A stretch of 64,000 nucleotides of DNA from a bacterium (GTDB taxonomy: Bacteria; Myxococcota_A; UBA9160; UBA4427): assembly GCA_024742285.1 (NCBI GenBank), contig JANSYR010000014.1, positions 124,001 to 188,000 of the forward strand. The letters are read 5' to 3'. Shown here in pieces: positions 50,335 through 58,436 of this stretch. The position numbers and the translations under genes were made by a program. Each line of letters begins with the position of its first letter. The stretch's first letter is position 1. The notes under the pieces are model-generated. The model was given only the letters and a program-made list of their open reading frames with translations, did no database searches and was not told where the DNA came from.

Positions 50335-52562
50335 GCGCAGCCCACGCGCCCGTGGACGGATCCGAGACGAAGACCGGCTACTCGGTCTGCACCATCTGCG
50401 ACATCGGGTGCCAGCTCCGCTCCGAGTCCCGGGACGGCAAGCTCGTCCGGATCAAGGCGCACGACTCACCCGCCGTCGCCCGCAACATCTGTTACAAGGG
50501 AACCGCCGCACCCCACATCCACGATCACGCGGATCGCCTCCGGGTCCCGCTGAAGCGCGTCGGCGAGCGGGGCGAGGATCGCTGGGAGGAGATCTCCTAC
50601 GCGCAGGCCATGGACGAGATCGCCGAGCGACTCGGCTGCGTCGTCGACACCTACGGCCCGGAAGCCTTCGCGGTCTCGACCTCCGGCTGGAACACGCAGA
50701 CGACCCACGGTCTCGATCGTCGCTTCATGAACCTGCTCGGATCGCCGAACTGGACCTCCGGCGTGTCGCTCTGCGCCGGCAACACCGCGGCCGTGAACCG
50801 CCTCACCTACGGCTGGTTCCCCTTCCCGGACATCGGTAACGCCAGCTGCATCGTGCTCCTCGGCCACAACCCGCGAAAGCACTCCTGGACGCCGATCTTC
50901 AACCAGATCGAGTCCGCCCGAAAGCGTGGCGCGGAGACGATCGTCGTCGACCCGCGGGTCTCGAGTCAGGCCGAGCGCGCGACCCTCCATCTCCAGATCA
51001 AGGCCGGTACCGACGCCGCGCTCCTGCTCGGCTGGACGAAGGTCATCATCGACGAAGGGCTCTACGACAAGGACTTCGTCCGGGATTGGTGCGTCGGCTT
51101 CGACGAGCTGAGCGAGCGGGTCGACGAGTATCCCCTCGCCCGCGTGGCCGAGATCACCGGCGTCGACGCCGAGTCGATCGCGCGAGCGGCACGCATGTAC
51201 GCGGCGGCGGACGGCGCCGTGATCCCGTGGACGCCGATCACCGACCAGCAGATCGACTCGACCTCGAGCATCCGCCTCCAGGCGATCCTGCGCGCGATCA
51301 CCGGCAACCTCGACGTGGTCGGCGGCGAGACCCTCGGCGGCCTCCACCCCGGCTACCGGACCGAGGCCGATCTCCAGCTCCACGACGCGATCTCGCCTGC
51401 GCAGCGCGCCAAGCAGCTCGGCTACGAGAAGCATCCGGTCTACACGTACCGGACGGCCGAGATCCTGCGCCCCTACATGAAGAAGGTGTGGGGACGGGAG
51501 TGGGTGGATCAGGTCATGGGTTGCCACATGGCGAACCCGAGCGAGCTCTTCCGCGCGATGGCCGAGGGCGATCCCTATCCCGTGAAGGCGTTCTTCGCGC
51601 TCGGGAACAACGCGCTGCTCTCGTATCCCAATCAGCACCAGATCCACGAGGGCATGCTGAATCAGGACCTGATCGTCGCCCACGAGATCTTCATGACGCC
51701 GACGGCGATGCTGGCGGATTACGTGATGCCCGGCGACGTCTTCAGCGAGCGCAACCACGTCGCTGACAGCTGGTCCTGGAGCAACCGGCTGAGCCTCTCC
51801 GAAGCGGTCGCGAAGCCGCCCGAGGAAGCCAGCTCGACCTTCCGTTTCTGGACCGACCTCGCGCATCGAATGGGACTCGCGGAGCACTTCCCCTGGCAGA
51901 CGCTCGAGGACGTGATCGACCACCGACTCGAGCCGTCCGGGAAGACCTTCGAAGCGTTCCGCGCCACGACGGTCATGGACTTTCCCGTCCCTGCGTTCCG
52001 CAAGTACCGGAAGACGGGCTTCGCGACGCCGTCCGGCAAGGTCGAGCTCGCGTCGTCGATCCTCGAGGACCTGGGCTTCGACCCCGTGCCCTATCACCGC
52101 CCGGCGCCCTCGACGAGCGCCGAGTACCCGTACCTCGTCTTCTCGGGCGTACGCGAGGATCCCTTCTTCCAGACGGGCCAGCGCAACGTCGGCGTCCTGC
52201 GCCGTCGCTGTCCCGCGCCCCGCTTCTTCCTGCACCCCGAAGACGCCCTGCGCGACGGTTTCGTCGAGGGCGACTGGGCACGACTCGAGACCGCCCACGG
52301 CGCGGTCCACGCGAAGGTCAGCCTTCGGGAAGAGATGCGACGCGGACACCTCCGGGTCCCCCACGGCTGGTGGTATCCCGAGACGCGCGGTGGAGACGTC
52401 GCCCTCGCCGGGGCGTTCGTCTCCTCGGACGCGGTCCTGACCGCGGACACCGACGACCTGATCGACTACGAGCAGGGCATCCCGCACTTCCGCGGCTACC
52501 CGGGCCGGCTCGTCGCCTGCGATCCGCCGGCGGGGATGTCGAAGACGACGCTCGAAGGCTGA
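50331..52562 (+). CDS. Acetylene hydratase-like tungsto/molybdopterin enzyme
   Basis: 743-residue DMSO reductase family member. [4Fe-4S] ligands are Cys20, Cys23, Cys27 and Cys54. Asp24 follows Cys23 (CTICDIGC) and Lys56 follows Cys54 (NICYKGT), matching Asp13 and Lys48 of Pelobacter acetylene hydratase as I remember it. RFMNLLGSPNWTSGVSLCAG gives Cys148 as metal ligand (Cys141 there). Long stretches such as CVGFDELSERVDEYPLARVA and VKAFFALGNNALLSYPNQ also recall that enzyme. In the hydrophobic ring, Ile142 corresponds to Ala149 and Ile113 to Trp120, so the substrate probably differs. No Tat signal: cytosolic, probably a non-redox hydratase/lyase or an oxidoreductase of an unsaturated compound. 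No electron-transfer subunit is adjacent. Confidence 0.85.
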   Translation: MSAAHAPVDGSETKTGYSVCTICDIGCQLRSESRDGKLVRIKAHDSPAVARNICYKGTAAPHIHDHADRLRVPLKRVGERGEDRWEEISYAQAMDEIAERLGCVVDTYGPEAFAVSTSGWNTQTTHGLDRRFMNLLGSPNWTSGVSLCAGNTAAVNRLTYGWFPFPDIGNASCIVLLGHNPRKHSWTPIFNQIESARKRGAETIVVDPRVSSQAERATLHLQIKAGTDAALLLGWTKVIIDEGLYDKDFVRDWCVGFDELSERVDEYPLARVAEITGVDAESIARAARMYAAADGAVIPWTPITDQQIDSTSSIRLQAILRAITGNLDVVGGETLGGLHPGYRTEADLQLHDAISPAQRAKQLGYEKHPVYTYRTAEILRPYMKKVWGREWVDQVMGCHMANPSELFRAMAEGDPYPVKAFFALGNNALLSYPNQHQIHEGMLNQDLIVAHEIFMTPTAMLADYVMPGDVFSERNHVADSWSWSNRLSLSEAVAKPPEEASSTFRFWTDLAHRMGLAEHFPWQTLEDVIDHRLEPSGKTFEAFRATTVMDFPVPAFRKYRKTGFATPSGKVELASSILEDLGFDPVPYHRPAPSTSAEYPYLVFSGVREDPFFQTGQRNVGVLRRRCPAPRFFLHPEDALRDGFVEGDWARLETAHGAVHAKVSLREEMRRGHLRVPHGWWYPETRGGDVALAGAFVSSDAVLTADTDDLIDYEQGIPHFRGYPGRLVACDPPAGMSKTTLEG

Positions 52563-52575
52563 GGGGGCGCCGGCC

Positions 52576-52776
52576 ATGACGACCCGAAGCGCCTGGGATC
52601 AGAAGCTCCGCGAGCTCAAGTCGGGACTGATGGCCCGGATCGCGGGCCGGGCGATGACGAAGGGCGAGACCGGGCTCGACGGTCTGGCCAAGTCGCTCCT
52701 GAAGCGCGGTGGCGGCGAGGTCCCGCACGATCCCGAGCTCGACCACCCCGAGGACTGGGATCGTCCGATCGACTGA
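52576..52776 (+). CDS. Small hypothetical protein (66 aa) following the AH-like gene
   Basis: A 66-residue frame 13 nt after the stop of the AH-like gene with a GAGGGGG Shine-Dalgarno-like run. The N-terminal half is a basic amphipathic helix candidate (WDQKLRELKSGLMARIAGRA) and the C-terminus is acidic (HDPELDHPEDWDRPID). I recognise no family. Its spacing suggests co-translation with the enzyme, perhaps as an assembly or stability factor, but it could be non-coding. Confidence 0.5.
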   Translation: MTTRSAWDQKLRELKSGLMARIAGRAMTKGETGLDGLAKSLLKRGGGEVPHDPELDHPEDWDRPID

Positions 52777-52781
52777 ATGCG

Positions 52782-54425
52782 TCAGCCGGTCTGGAGATCC
52801 TTCGCGGGCTGCGCGGCCGCGTGTCGTCCCGCGAGATAGCCGAACACCACGCCGTTCCCGATCGTGCCGCCCCCGCTCGGATAGGCCCAGGCGAACGTGT
52901 TCGCGGCGGTGTTGCCGGCGGCATAGAGGCCCGGAACGACGCCCCCGCTCGCGCGGCGGACGCGCCCGTCGGGATCGATCCGGGGCCCGCCGTTCGTGCC
53001 GAGGGTCGCGGGATGGATCTGGACCGCGTAGTAGGGCGGGCGGTCGAGGGGACGGACGCGGCCGGGCGCCATGATGCCGGCGCGGTGGCGATCGAAGTCC
53101 GGGTCCTCGCCCTTCGCGGCATGCTCGTTGAAGCGCGCGATCGTCGCCTCGAAGCGTTCCGGGTCGACGCCCATCTGGCGAGCGAGCGCGCCGAATCCGT
53201 CCGCCTTCGGCATCCATTCCGGCGCGGGATCGTCGGGGCCGACGCCGACGACGGTGAGGCGCGACTTCACGCCGTGATCGAAGACCTGCCAGCCGGGCGC
53301 CTCGTTCGGGAAGCCGACCGCGGTCGGGTCGAAGCGGCCGAAGGCCTTGGGGAAATCGTTGTAGGGGAGCGACTCGTTGGCGAAGCGGTCGCCGTGACCG
53401 TTCACGATCAGACTCCCGGGCTCGCCGCGGCCCGACTCGAACTGCGCGATCGGGACCCCGTCCCGCGTGTCCTCGGGGTCGACCATCGCCGGCTGCCCCC
53501 AGTACGAGTTCATGTTGCCGAGAGCGGCGCCCGCCTCCATCGCCATCTGGAGCCCGTCCCCCGTGTTGTTGGGCGGCGAGAGCGCCATCAAGTCGTACCC
53601 GATGAAGGCGCGGACGAGCTCGCGATTCCATTCGAAGCCGCCGCAGGCGAGGACCACGCCTCTCCGCGCCCCGAAGTGGACGTCGCGCCCGTCCTGCTGG
53701 CAACGCAGGCCGATGACCTCGCCGCCCTCGCAGATCAGCTCCCGTGCCGGCGTGGACGACAGTGCCGCGACGCCGCGATCGAGGAGCCCCCGGAAGAGCC
53801 GGCCGATCAGGGCGGCCCCCTTGGCTCGTACGTCCGCCGCCTCGCGTCGCGCGATCTCGTCGCCCATCTGCAGCGCCTGGCCCGACATGTCCTCGCCGAG
53901 AGTGGTCACGCCCCCGAGATGGGGGTCGGCGACCCGACTGCTCAGCCGGTCCTTCCATTCTCCGAGCTCGCCCGGAGCATCGAAGAGCACCGGCTCGACC
54001 GAACGCGCCCCGGGCCGTCGGCCCGGTACCTCGTAGGGGAAGTAGTAGTCGGGGAAATTCGGCACGGTCTGCATCTCGACCGGCGTGTGGGCTTCGAGGT
54101 AGCGGAGCGCCTCGGGTGCGGCGTCGACCCAGGTCTCGATCAGATCGGGGTCGTAGGGTCGTCCCTTCGCGAGATGGCGGATGTAGGCGATCGCGTCCTC
54201 GCGCGAGTCGTCGACGCCGGCTGCGGCCATGTGGTGGTTCTGCGGGATCCACATGACGCCGCCCGAGATGCCGGTCGTGCCGCCGAACCGATCGGCCTTC
54301 TCGACGACGAGGACCTCGGCGCCGCCGTCATGGGCGAGCGTCGCGGCGGTGAGCGCAGCGCCGCCGCTCCCGACGACGATCACGTCCGCGATTCGGTCCC
54401 ATTGCTCGGGACGGCCTTCGATCAT
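52782..54425 (-). CDS. FAD-dependent 3-ketosteroid-delta1-dehydrogenase-like flavoprotein
   Basis: 547 residues of the fumarate reductase/KstD flavoprotein family. The FAD Rossmann VIVVGSGGAALTAATLA is followed by VEKADRFGGTTGISGGVMWI. Mid-protein GVVLACGGFEWN and the C-terminal YAAGNTAANTFAWAYPSGGG, TIGNGVVFGYLAG are close to the KstD pattern. KstDs introduce a C1-C2 double bond into 3-ketosteroid ring A; related enzymes act on delta4 or 5-alpha forms. Substrate assignment is an inference from family and neighbourhood. Last gene of a minus-strand run with the kinase-like gene 27 nt upstream. Converges with the 66-residue gene (5-nt gap). Confidence 0.87.
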   Translation of the reverse strand: MIEGRPEQWDRIADVIVVGSGGAALTAATLAHDGGAEVLVVEKADRFGGTTGISGGVMWIPQNHHMAAAGVDDSREDAIAYIRHLAKGRPYDPDLIETWVDAAPEALRYLEAHTPVEMQTVPNFPDYYFPYEVPGRRPGARSVEPVLFDAPGELGEWKDRLSSRVADPHLGGVTTLGEDMSGQALQMGDEIARREAADVRAKGAALIGRLFRGLLDRGVAALSSTPARELICEGGEVIGLRCQQDGRDVHFGARRGVVLACGGFEWNRELVRAFIGYDLMALSPPNNTGDGLQMAMEAGAALGNMNSYWGQPAMVDPEDTRDGVPIAQFESGRGEPGSLIVNGHGDRFANESLPYNDFPKAFGRFDPTAVGFPNEAPGWQVFDHGVKSRLTVVGVGPDDPAPEWMPKADGFGALARQMGVDPERFEATIARFNEHAAKGEDPDFDRHRAGIMAPGRVRPLDRPPYYAVQIHPATLGTNGGPRIDPDGRVRRASGGVVPGLYAAGNTAANTFAWAYPSGGGTIGNGVVFGYLAGRHAAAQPAKDLQTG

Positions 54426-54452
54426 GGTCGGGCTCCAGGGTTCGTGCCGGTC

Positions 54453-55871
54453 TCAGGCGAGGATCGGGTCCAGCCTGTGGAAGAGCGGGTTCTCGTCGTC
54501 CGGGTCGGTTCCGGCGACGATCATCGAGAGCCGGAGGACCTTCCGGTGGAGCAGGCGCACCAGCGCCTCGTCGCGGTCCGGGTCGCCCGCCTGGATGAAC
54601 GCCATCAGCGCCGCGTCGGCATCGCCGGGGCTCGAGAAGCGACCTCCCGTGAGCCGCTCGATGTCGGCGATCGTCTCCGCTTCGTGCCAGCTCCGGTAGC
54701 GCGAGTAGTTGCGCAGGAAGTTCGGAATCGCCGCGAGCAGGTCGCGCTCCCATTCCTGGAAGGCGCTCGAGGTCGGGAGCTGGGCGATGTCGACGAGCAT
54801 CTTCTCGAAGCCCGACGCCTCCCAGGGCTGCACGGTGGGCTCCGGGAGATGCAGGTCGTCGTCGAGGGGAAAGCCCTGGAGCTCTGCGATCGCCTCGAAG
54901 GCGCGGCGGGAGATGCTCGCGTACTCGAGCACGCCCTCGATCCAGTTCGCGCCCCGGGCCTGCGGGTTCATGAACGTGGTCGCGGCGATCGCGGAGAGCT
55001 GGAGGAAGTTGACCGTGTGGTAGGAGACGACGGGGAGATCGACTTCCTGACCGGTCACCTTCGCGTACTCCCGGTAGAGCGCGGGGATGTCGCCCATGTT
55101 CTCGTAGGGATGACGGCCACGGAAGCACGCCAGGTCCCAGTGGGTGTCGCCGATCGCCGCGATCTCGAAGTCCATGAGTGCGAGGACTTCCGGACCGCGC
55201 GACATGAACTGTCCGGCGTCCCCGGCGAGGAAGCGGGCTTCGGTCCGGTGCTGCGGGACGTTTCGGCGCAGCCAGAGCTGGAGGAACTCGAGGCTCGAGT
55301 CGATGCCCTTTGTGAACTGGCCGATCCGATACATCCGCTCGGTCTGGCGGAGGGCGATCTCCTCGGCGGTCTCGAGCGCCTTCATCCCCTTGATGTGGGT
55401 GAACTCGGCGACGGGGACCTCGTGGATCTTCGCGAGATGACCCATGTACGCGAGCATCGCCTGCCAGCGGTCGTCGGTCATGACGGTCGGGTCTTCGATC
55501 GCCGTGTGGAGCATCCCGGGCGCCCGATCCTCCGTGTCGACCCAGTCCATCACGAAGGCCTTGGGCTCGTCCATCCAGCCGTAGATGTGCGGCACCAGCA
55601 TCCCGTTCTTCTCGAGGACCTGCATGACTTCCATCTCGAAGCGGAGGTCGTCCTCCCCGGCGATCGGTCGGTTGCCGCGGACGAAGACCACGTCCTCCGC
55701 GCCGTCCTTCGTGAAGTCGACCTTCCACTGCGGGCGCCATCGCGCGAGCCGTTCGACCCCCGTGACCTCGCCGCCGAGGTGTTCGGCGACCCAGGCGGTG
55801 ATCCCCGCACGCTGTTTCGCTTCGAAGGCGTCGTGGTCGATGGACGTGTCGTGTTCGGTCGTCTCGGTCAT
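54453..55871 (-). CDS. Phosphotransferase-like protein with degenerate Brenner motif
   Basis: 472 residues with an APH/choline-kinase-like fold (GVERLARWRPQWKVDF, FVMDWVDTEDRAPGML, MDFEIAAIGDTHWDLACFRG). The catalytic loop reads FLAGDAGQFMS instead of H-G-D-x-x-x-x-N: His became Ala and the metal-binding Asn became Met, though the Asp remains. The second Asp (MDFEIA) is present. It could be a weak kinase or a pseudo-kinase. The C-terminal 130 residues are an additional helical domain not seen in short APH proteins. Middle gene of the methyltransferase-lipoprotein, kinase-like, KstD-like run. The contrast with the intact relative at 41.7 kb is notable. Confidence 0.8.
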   Translation of the reverse strand: MTETTEHDTSIDHDAFEAKQRAGITAWVAEHLGGEVTGVERLARWRPQWKVDFTKDGAEDVVFVRGNRPIAGEDDLRFEMEVMQVLEKNGMLVPHIYGWMDEPKAFVMDWVDTEDRAPGMLHTAIEDPTVMTDDRWQAMLAYMGHLAKIHEVPVAEFTHIKGMKALETAEEIALRQTERMYRIGQFTKGIDSSLEFLQLWLRRNVPQHRTEARFLAGDAGQFMSRGPEVLALMDFEIAAIGDTHWDLACFRGRHPYENMGDIPALYREYAKVTGQEVDLPVVSYHTVNFLQLSAIAATTFMNPQARGANWIEGVLEYASISRRAFEAIAELQGFPLDDDLHLPEPTVQPWEASGFEKMLVDIAQLPTSSAFQEWERDLLAAIPNFLRNYSRYRSWHEAETIADIERLTGGRFSSPGDADAALMAFIQAGDPDRDEALVRLLHRKVLRLSMIVAGTDPDDENPLFHRLDPILA

Positions 55872-55906
55872 CGGGTCTCTCTCGAAAGCGGGTCTGCTTC
55901 GCCTTC

Positions 55907-56821
55907 CTATTTCGCCTTCGCGAAGAGAAGGGTCGCGCGGTCGCTCTCGCCGATCGCAACGTACTTGTCACGGTCGACGTCTCCGAGCCGGAGCGAAGGG
56001 GGCAGCGTCCAGACGCCCTTCTCGTAGTCCGCAGTGTCGTTCGGGTTGGCGTTGACCTCGCTCTTTCCGACGAGCACGAAGCCGTGGACCGACATCAGCG
56101 CGATCACGTCCGCTTCGCGCAGGTAGCCCTTGTTGCCGTCGCCGTAGGCCCAGGGCGAGTCGGGCTTCGCGCGGTGCTGCACGATCCCGACGAGGCCATC
56201 GTCCTTGAGGAGCGTGCGGAGGCCGCGCAGCTCCCCGTCGGCGATGTTCCAGCGCAGCAGGTTGTGGACCATGCGCGGGATCACGATCCGGTCGACGGTT
56301 CCTCGGGCGTCTTCCGGGATGTCGGTGGTGTAGTAGGCGGCGACGCGATCGGCGGGAACGCCCGTCATCTGCTCGACCTGTGCGGGGAAGCCCGTGTCCC
56401 AGCCGGCGAGGGCCTGCTCGAGTCGCTCGATGCCCGTCTGCTCGCCACGGAAGGACACCCCGACGTAGCGACCTTCCGAGGCCACGTAGGGAGCGAGGAT
56501 CTTCATGTACCAGCCGCCGGCCGGGGCGTACTCGGCGACGGTGTGGTTCGGCTGGACGTCGAAGAAGCGGAGCGTGGCCTCGGGGTGGCGATAGCGATCC
56601 CGCTCCGTGTCGTCGCCGCGCCGTTCGTCGGCGATCGCCGCGGCGAGCCCGTCGAAGTCGCCACTCGGTGCGAGAACCGGCGGAGCGTCGAAGTCGCCAC
56701 TCGGTGCGAGAACCGGCGGAGCGTCGAAGTCGCCACTCGGTTCGACAGCCGGCGGATCGTGGGTGGCGCAGCTCGCGAGGACGAGCAGACTGGTGGAGAG
56801 GGAGAGAGCGGCGAGTTTCAT
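55907..56821 (-). CDS. Methyltransferase-like lipoprotein (COG4798 type) with 12-residue repeats
   Basis: 304 residues from ATG 56821. Lipobox LASC at Cys18 of MKLAALSLSTSLLVLASCAT, then a linker of 12-residue repeats PSGDFDAPPVLA (about 27-56). The predicted methyltransferase core follows: FDVQPNHTVAEYAPAGGWYM (motif I), GRYVGVSFRGEQTGIE and VDRIVIPRMVHNLLRWN. The SAM loop is APAGGWY, as in COG4798 proteins, which carry signal peptides. Anchored to the outer or inner membrane and facing the periplasm, its source of SAM is unclear. First gene of a run with the kinase-like (35-nt gap) and KstD-like genes. Confidence 0.82.
   Translation of the reverse strand: MKLAALSLSTSLLVLASCATHDPPAVEPSGDFDAPPVLAPSGDFDAPPVLAPSGDFDGLAAAIADERRGDDTERDRYRHPEATLRFFDVQPNHTVAEYAPAGGWYMKILAPYVASEGRYVGVSFRGEQTGIERLEQALAGWDTGFPAQVEQMTGVPADRVAAYYTTDIPEDARGTVDRIVIPRMVHNLLRWNIADGELRGLRTLLKDDGLVGIVQHRAKPDSPWAYGDGNKGYLREADVIALMSVHGFVLVGKSEVNANPNDTADYEKGVWTLPPSLRLGDVDRDKYVAIGESDRATLLFAKAK
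56652..56759. repeat. Three tandem 36-bp repeats within the lipoprotein gene
   Basis: Units start at 56652, 56688 and 56724, each 36 bp. The first two are identical; the third differs at several positions. They encode the Pro/Ala/Asp-rich linker right after the lipidated Cys. The identity of two units implies recent expansion and likely copy-number variation between strains. Confidence 0.9.
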
Positions 56822-56935
56822 CGACGGCGGCCTTTCCTTGTGGGGCGAGCCGGATCGTCGCATAGCGCGCGCCCTCGGACCATCGCGTCGTACGACGCAA
56901 TCGGAGGGGAGGGCTCGGCGCCGGACGTGGACGGT

Positions 56936-58408
56936 TCAAATCCGCCGGACGGGGGCCTCCGCACCGTCGGCCAGGGCGAGGACCTCGCTGAAACCGTCGA
57001 CGAGGCACTGGGCGAAGAACTCCGGATCCGTCACCGCCGCCCGGTCGACGTTCACGCCGACACAGCAGAGCGGGCCGTGGCTCACCATCGAGATCATCGT
57101 GGCGCAGCCCGGAAGCGGACCGAAGCCGTAGACCCGCTCGAGCTTCGCGCCGGCGACGTAGAAGTCCTCGCGAAAGCCCGGGACGTTGCTCGCCTGAAGA
57201 TCGTTCGAAGCGGTGAGCGTTCCGGAGAGCGCGCCGAGCGCCGCCGCCGGCAGACGCGACACGATCGGCGCGATCAGTCCCATGGCGTCCATCGCCGGCT
57301 CGCCCCGGGCGTTGCGCACCATCGCGCCGATCTCGCGCATGCGCTCGGCAGGATCGGGGATGGCGACCGGTCCGGCGAAACGCGCGCCGGTGAACTGGTT
57401 TCCGCCCTCGGGATCATCGGCCTTCCGGATCGAGATCGGGATCGCCATCGGGATCGAGTCGATCTCCATGCCGAACTTGGCGTGGTAGAGACGGAAGGCG
57501 CCGAGCAACGACGCCAGGAACGCATCGTTCAGCGTGCCGCCGACGGTCTTCGCTGCGGCGCGCAGGTCCGCGAAGCGGAGATCGAGCGCGATGAACTTCC
57601 AGGCCATGCTGCGCTCCTTGAGGAGCGGAGACCCTTCGACGCCGCCGTCGCTCATGACGCGCCCGGCGCTCTCGATCAGCTCGCGCGCCTCCTTGACCCG
57701 CGCCGCCGGGTCGCGCATCAGCCCGAAGAGGTTCTCGGCGCCCCGGAACAGACCGGCCGCGCTGGAGGCCGCGTCGTCGCGGAGCTGTTGACGGAGCAGA
57801 TCCGCGGGGCGCACCCATTCGGGCGCCGGGGCCGCGGGCTGGGGCTTGTCCGGGTTGTGCTCGCGTTGGCTCGAGTAGAGCTCGGAGAAGAGCTGCGTCG
57901 CCCCCATGCCGTCGGTGGTCGAGTGGTGGAGCTTGACGACGATCGCGGCGCGCCCTTCGGGCAGCCCCTCGATCAGCAGGACCTCCCAGGGCGCCCGCGA
58001 CCGATCGAAGGGGGTCATCGCGAACTGCTCCGCGCACTCGAAGGCGTCGCGCCAGGTCGCGTCGCCGCCCGGACGGATCCGCCGGACGTGGTAGTGGAGG
58101 TCGAAGTCGGGATCCGTGACCCAGCGCGGGGTCCCGAGCCCGAAAGAGGGCTCGACGACCTTCTGCCGGAAGCGAGGTGCCATCCGGGTGGCCCACTCGC
58201 AGGCGGCGACGAAACGATCCCAATCCGGTGCGCAGTCGAGCACGCCGAAGCTCGTGATCGTCGACCGCAGGCGTGGATCCGCTTCGCCGCGCCACATCAT
58301 GGCCTCGATCGCGTTCATCTCCCGCGACTTCCCCCAGCCGAGAGGACGGTCGTGGTGGGTCGGGCGCGGATCCTGCCGGGGCGGGGTTCGGTCGTTCTCT
58401 TCGGTCAT
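56936..58408 (-). CDS. Wax ester synthase/diacylglycerol acyltransferase (WS/DGAT)
   Basis: 490 residues of the bifunctional WS/DGAT family, which ester-links acyl-CoA to fatty alcohols or diacylglycerol for storage lipid. The catalytic motif is KLHHSTTDGMG (HHxxxDG, about residue 161). PFDRSRAPWEVLLIEGL is the PLW-like block, GGTLNDAFLASLLGAFR the ND motif, and LQASNVPGFREDFYVAGA the C-terminal SNVPG region. Bacterial family members are usually 450-500 residues and peripherally membrane-associated. Located 28 nt after the glycerol-3-phosphate acyltransferase gene, so the pair probably forms an operon. Confidence 0.93.
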   Translation of the reverse strand: MTEENDRTPPRQDPRPTHHDRPLGWGKSREMNAIEAMMWRGEADPRLRSTITSFGVLDCAPDWDRFVAACEWATRMAPRFRQKVVEPSFGLGTPRWVTDPDFDLHYHVRRIRPGGDATWRDAFECAEQFAMTPFDRSRAPWEVLLIEGLPEGRAAIVVKLHHSTTDGMGATQLFSELYSSQREHNPDKPQPAAPAPEWVRPADLLRQQLRDDAASSAAGLFRGAENLFGLMRDPAARVKEARELIESAGRVMSDGGVEGSPLLKERSMAWKFIALDLRFADLRAAAKTVGGTLNDAFLASLLGAFRLYHAKFGMEIDSIPMAIPISIRKADDPEGGNQFTGARFAGPVAIPDPAERMREIGAMVRNARGEPAMDAMGLIAPIVSRLPAAALGALSGTLTASNDLQASNVPGFREDFYVAGAKLERVYGFGPLPGCATMISMVSHGPLCCVGVNVDRAAVTDPEFFAQCLVDGFSEVLALADGAEAPVRRI

Positions 58409-58436
58409 GAGTGCTTCCCTCCCGGACGGCGTCGAA

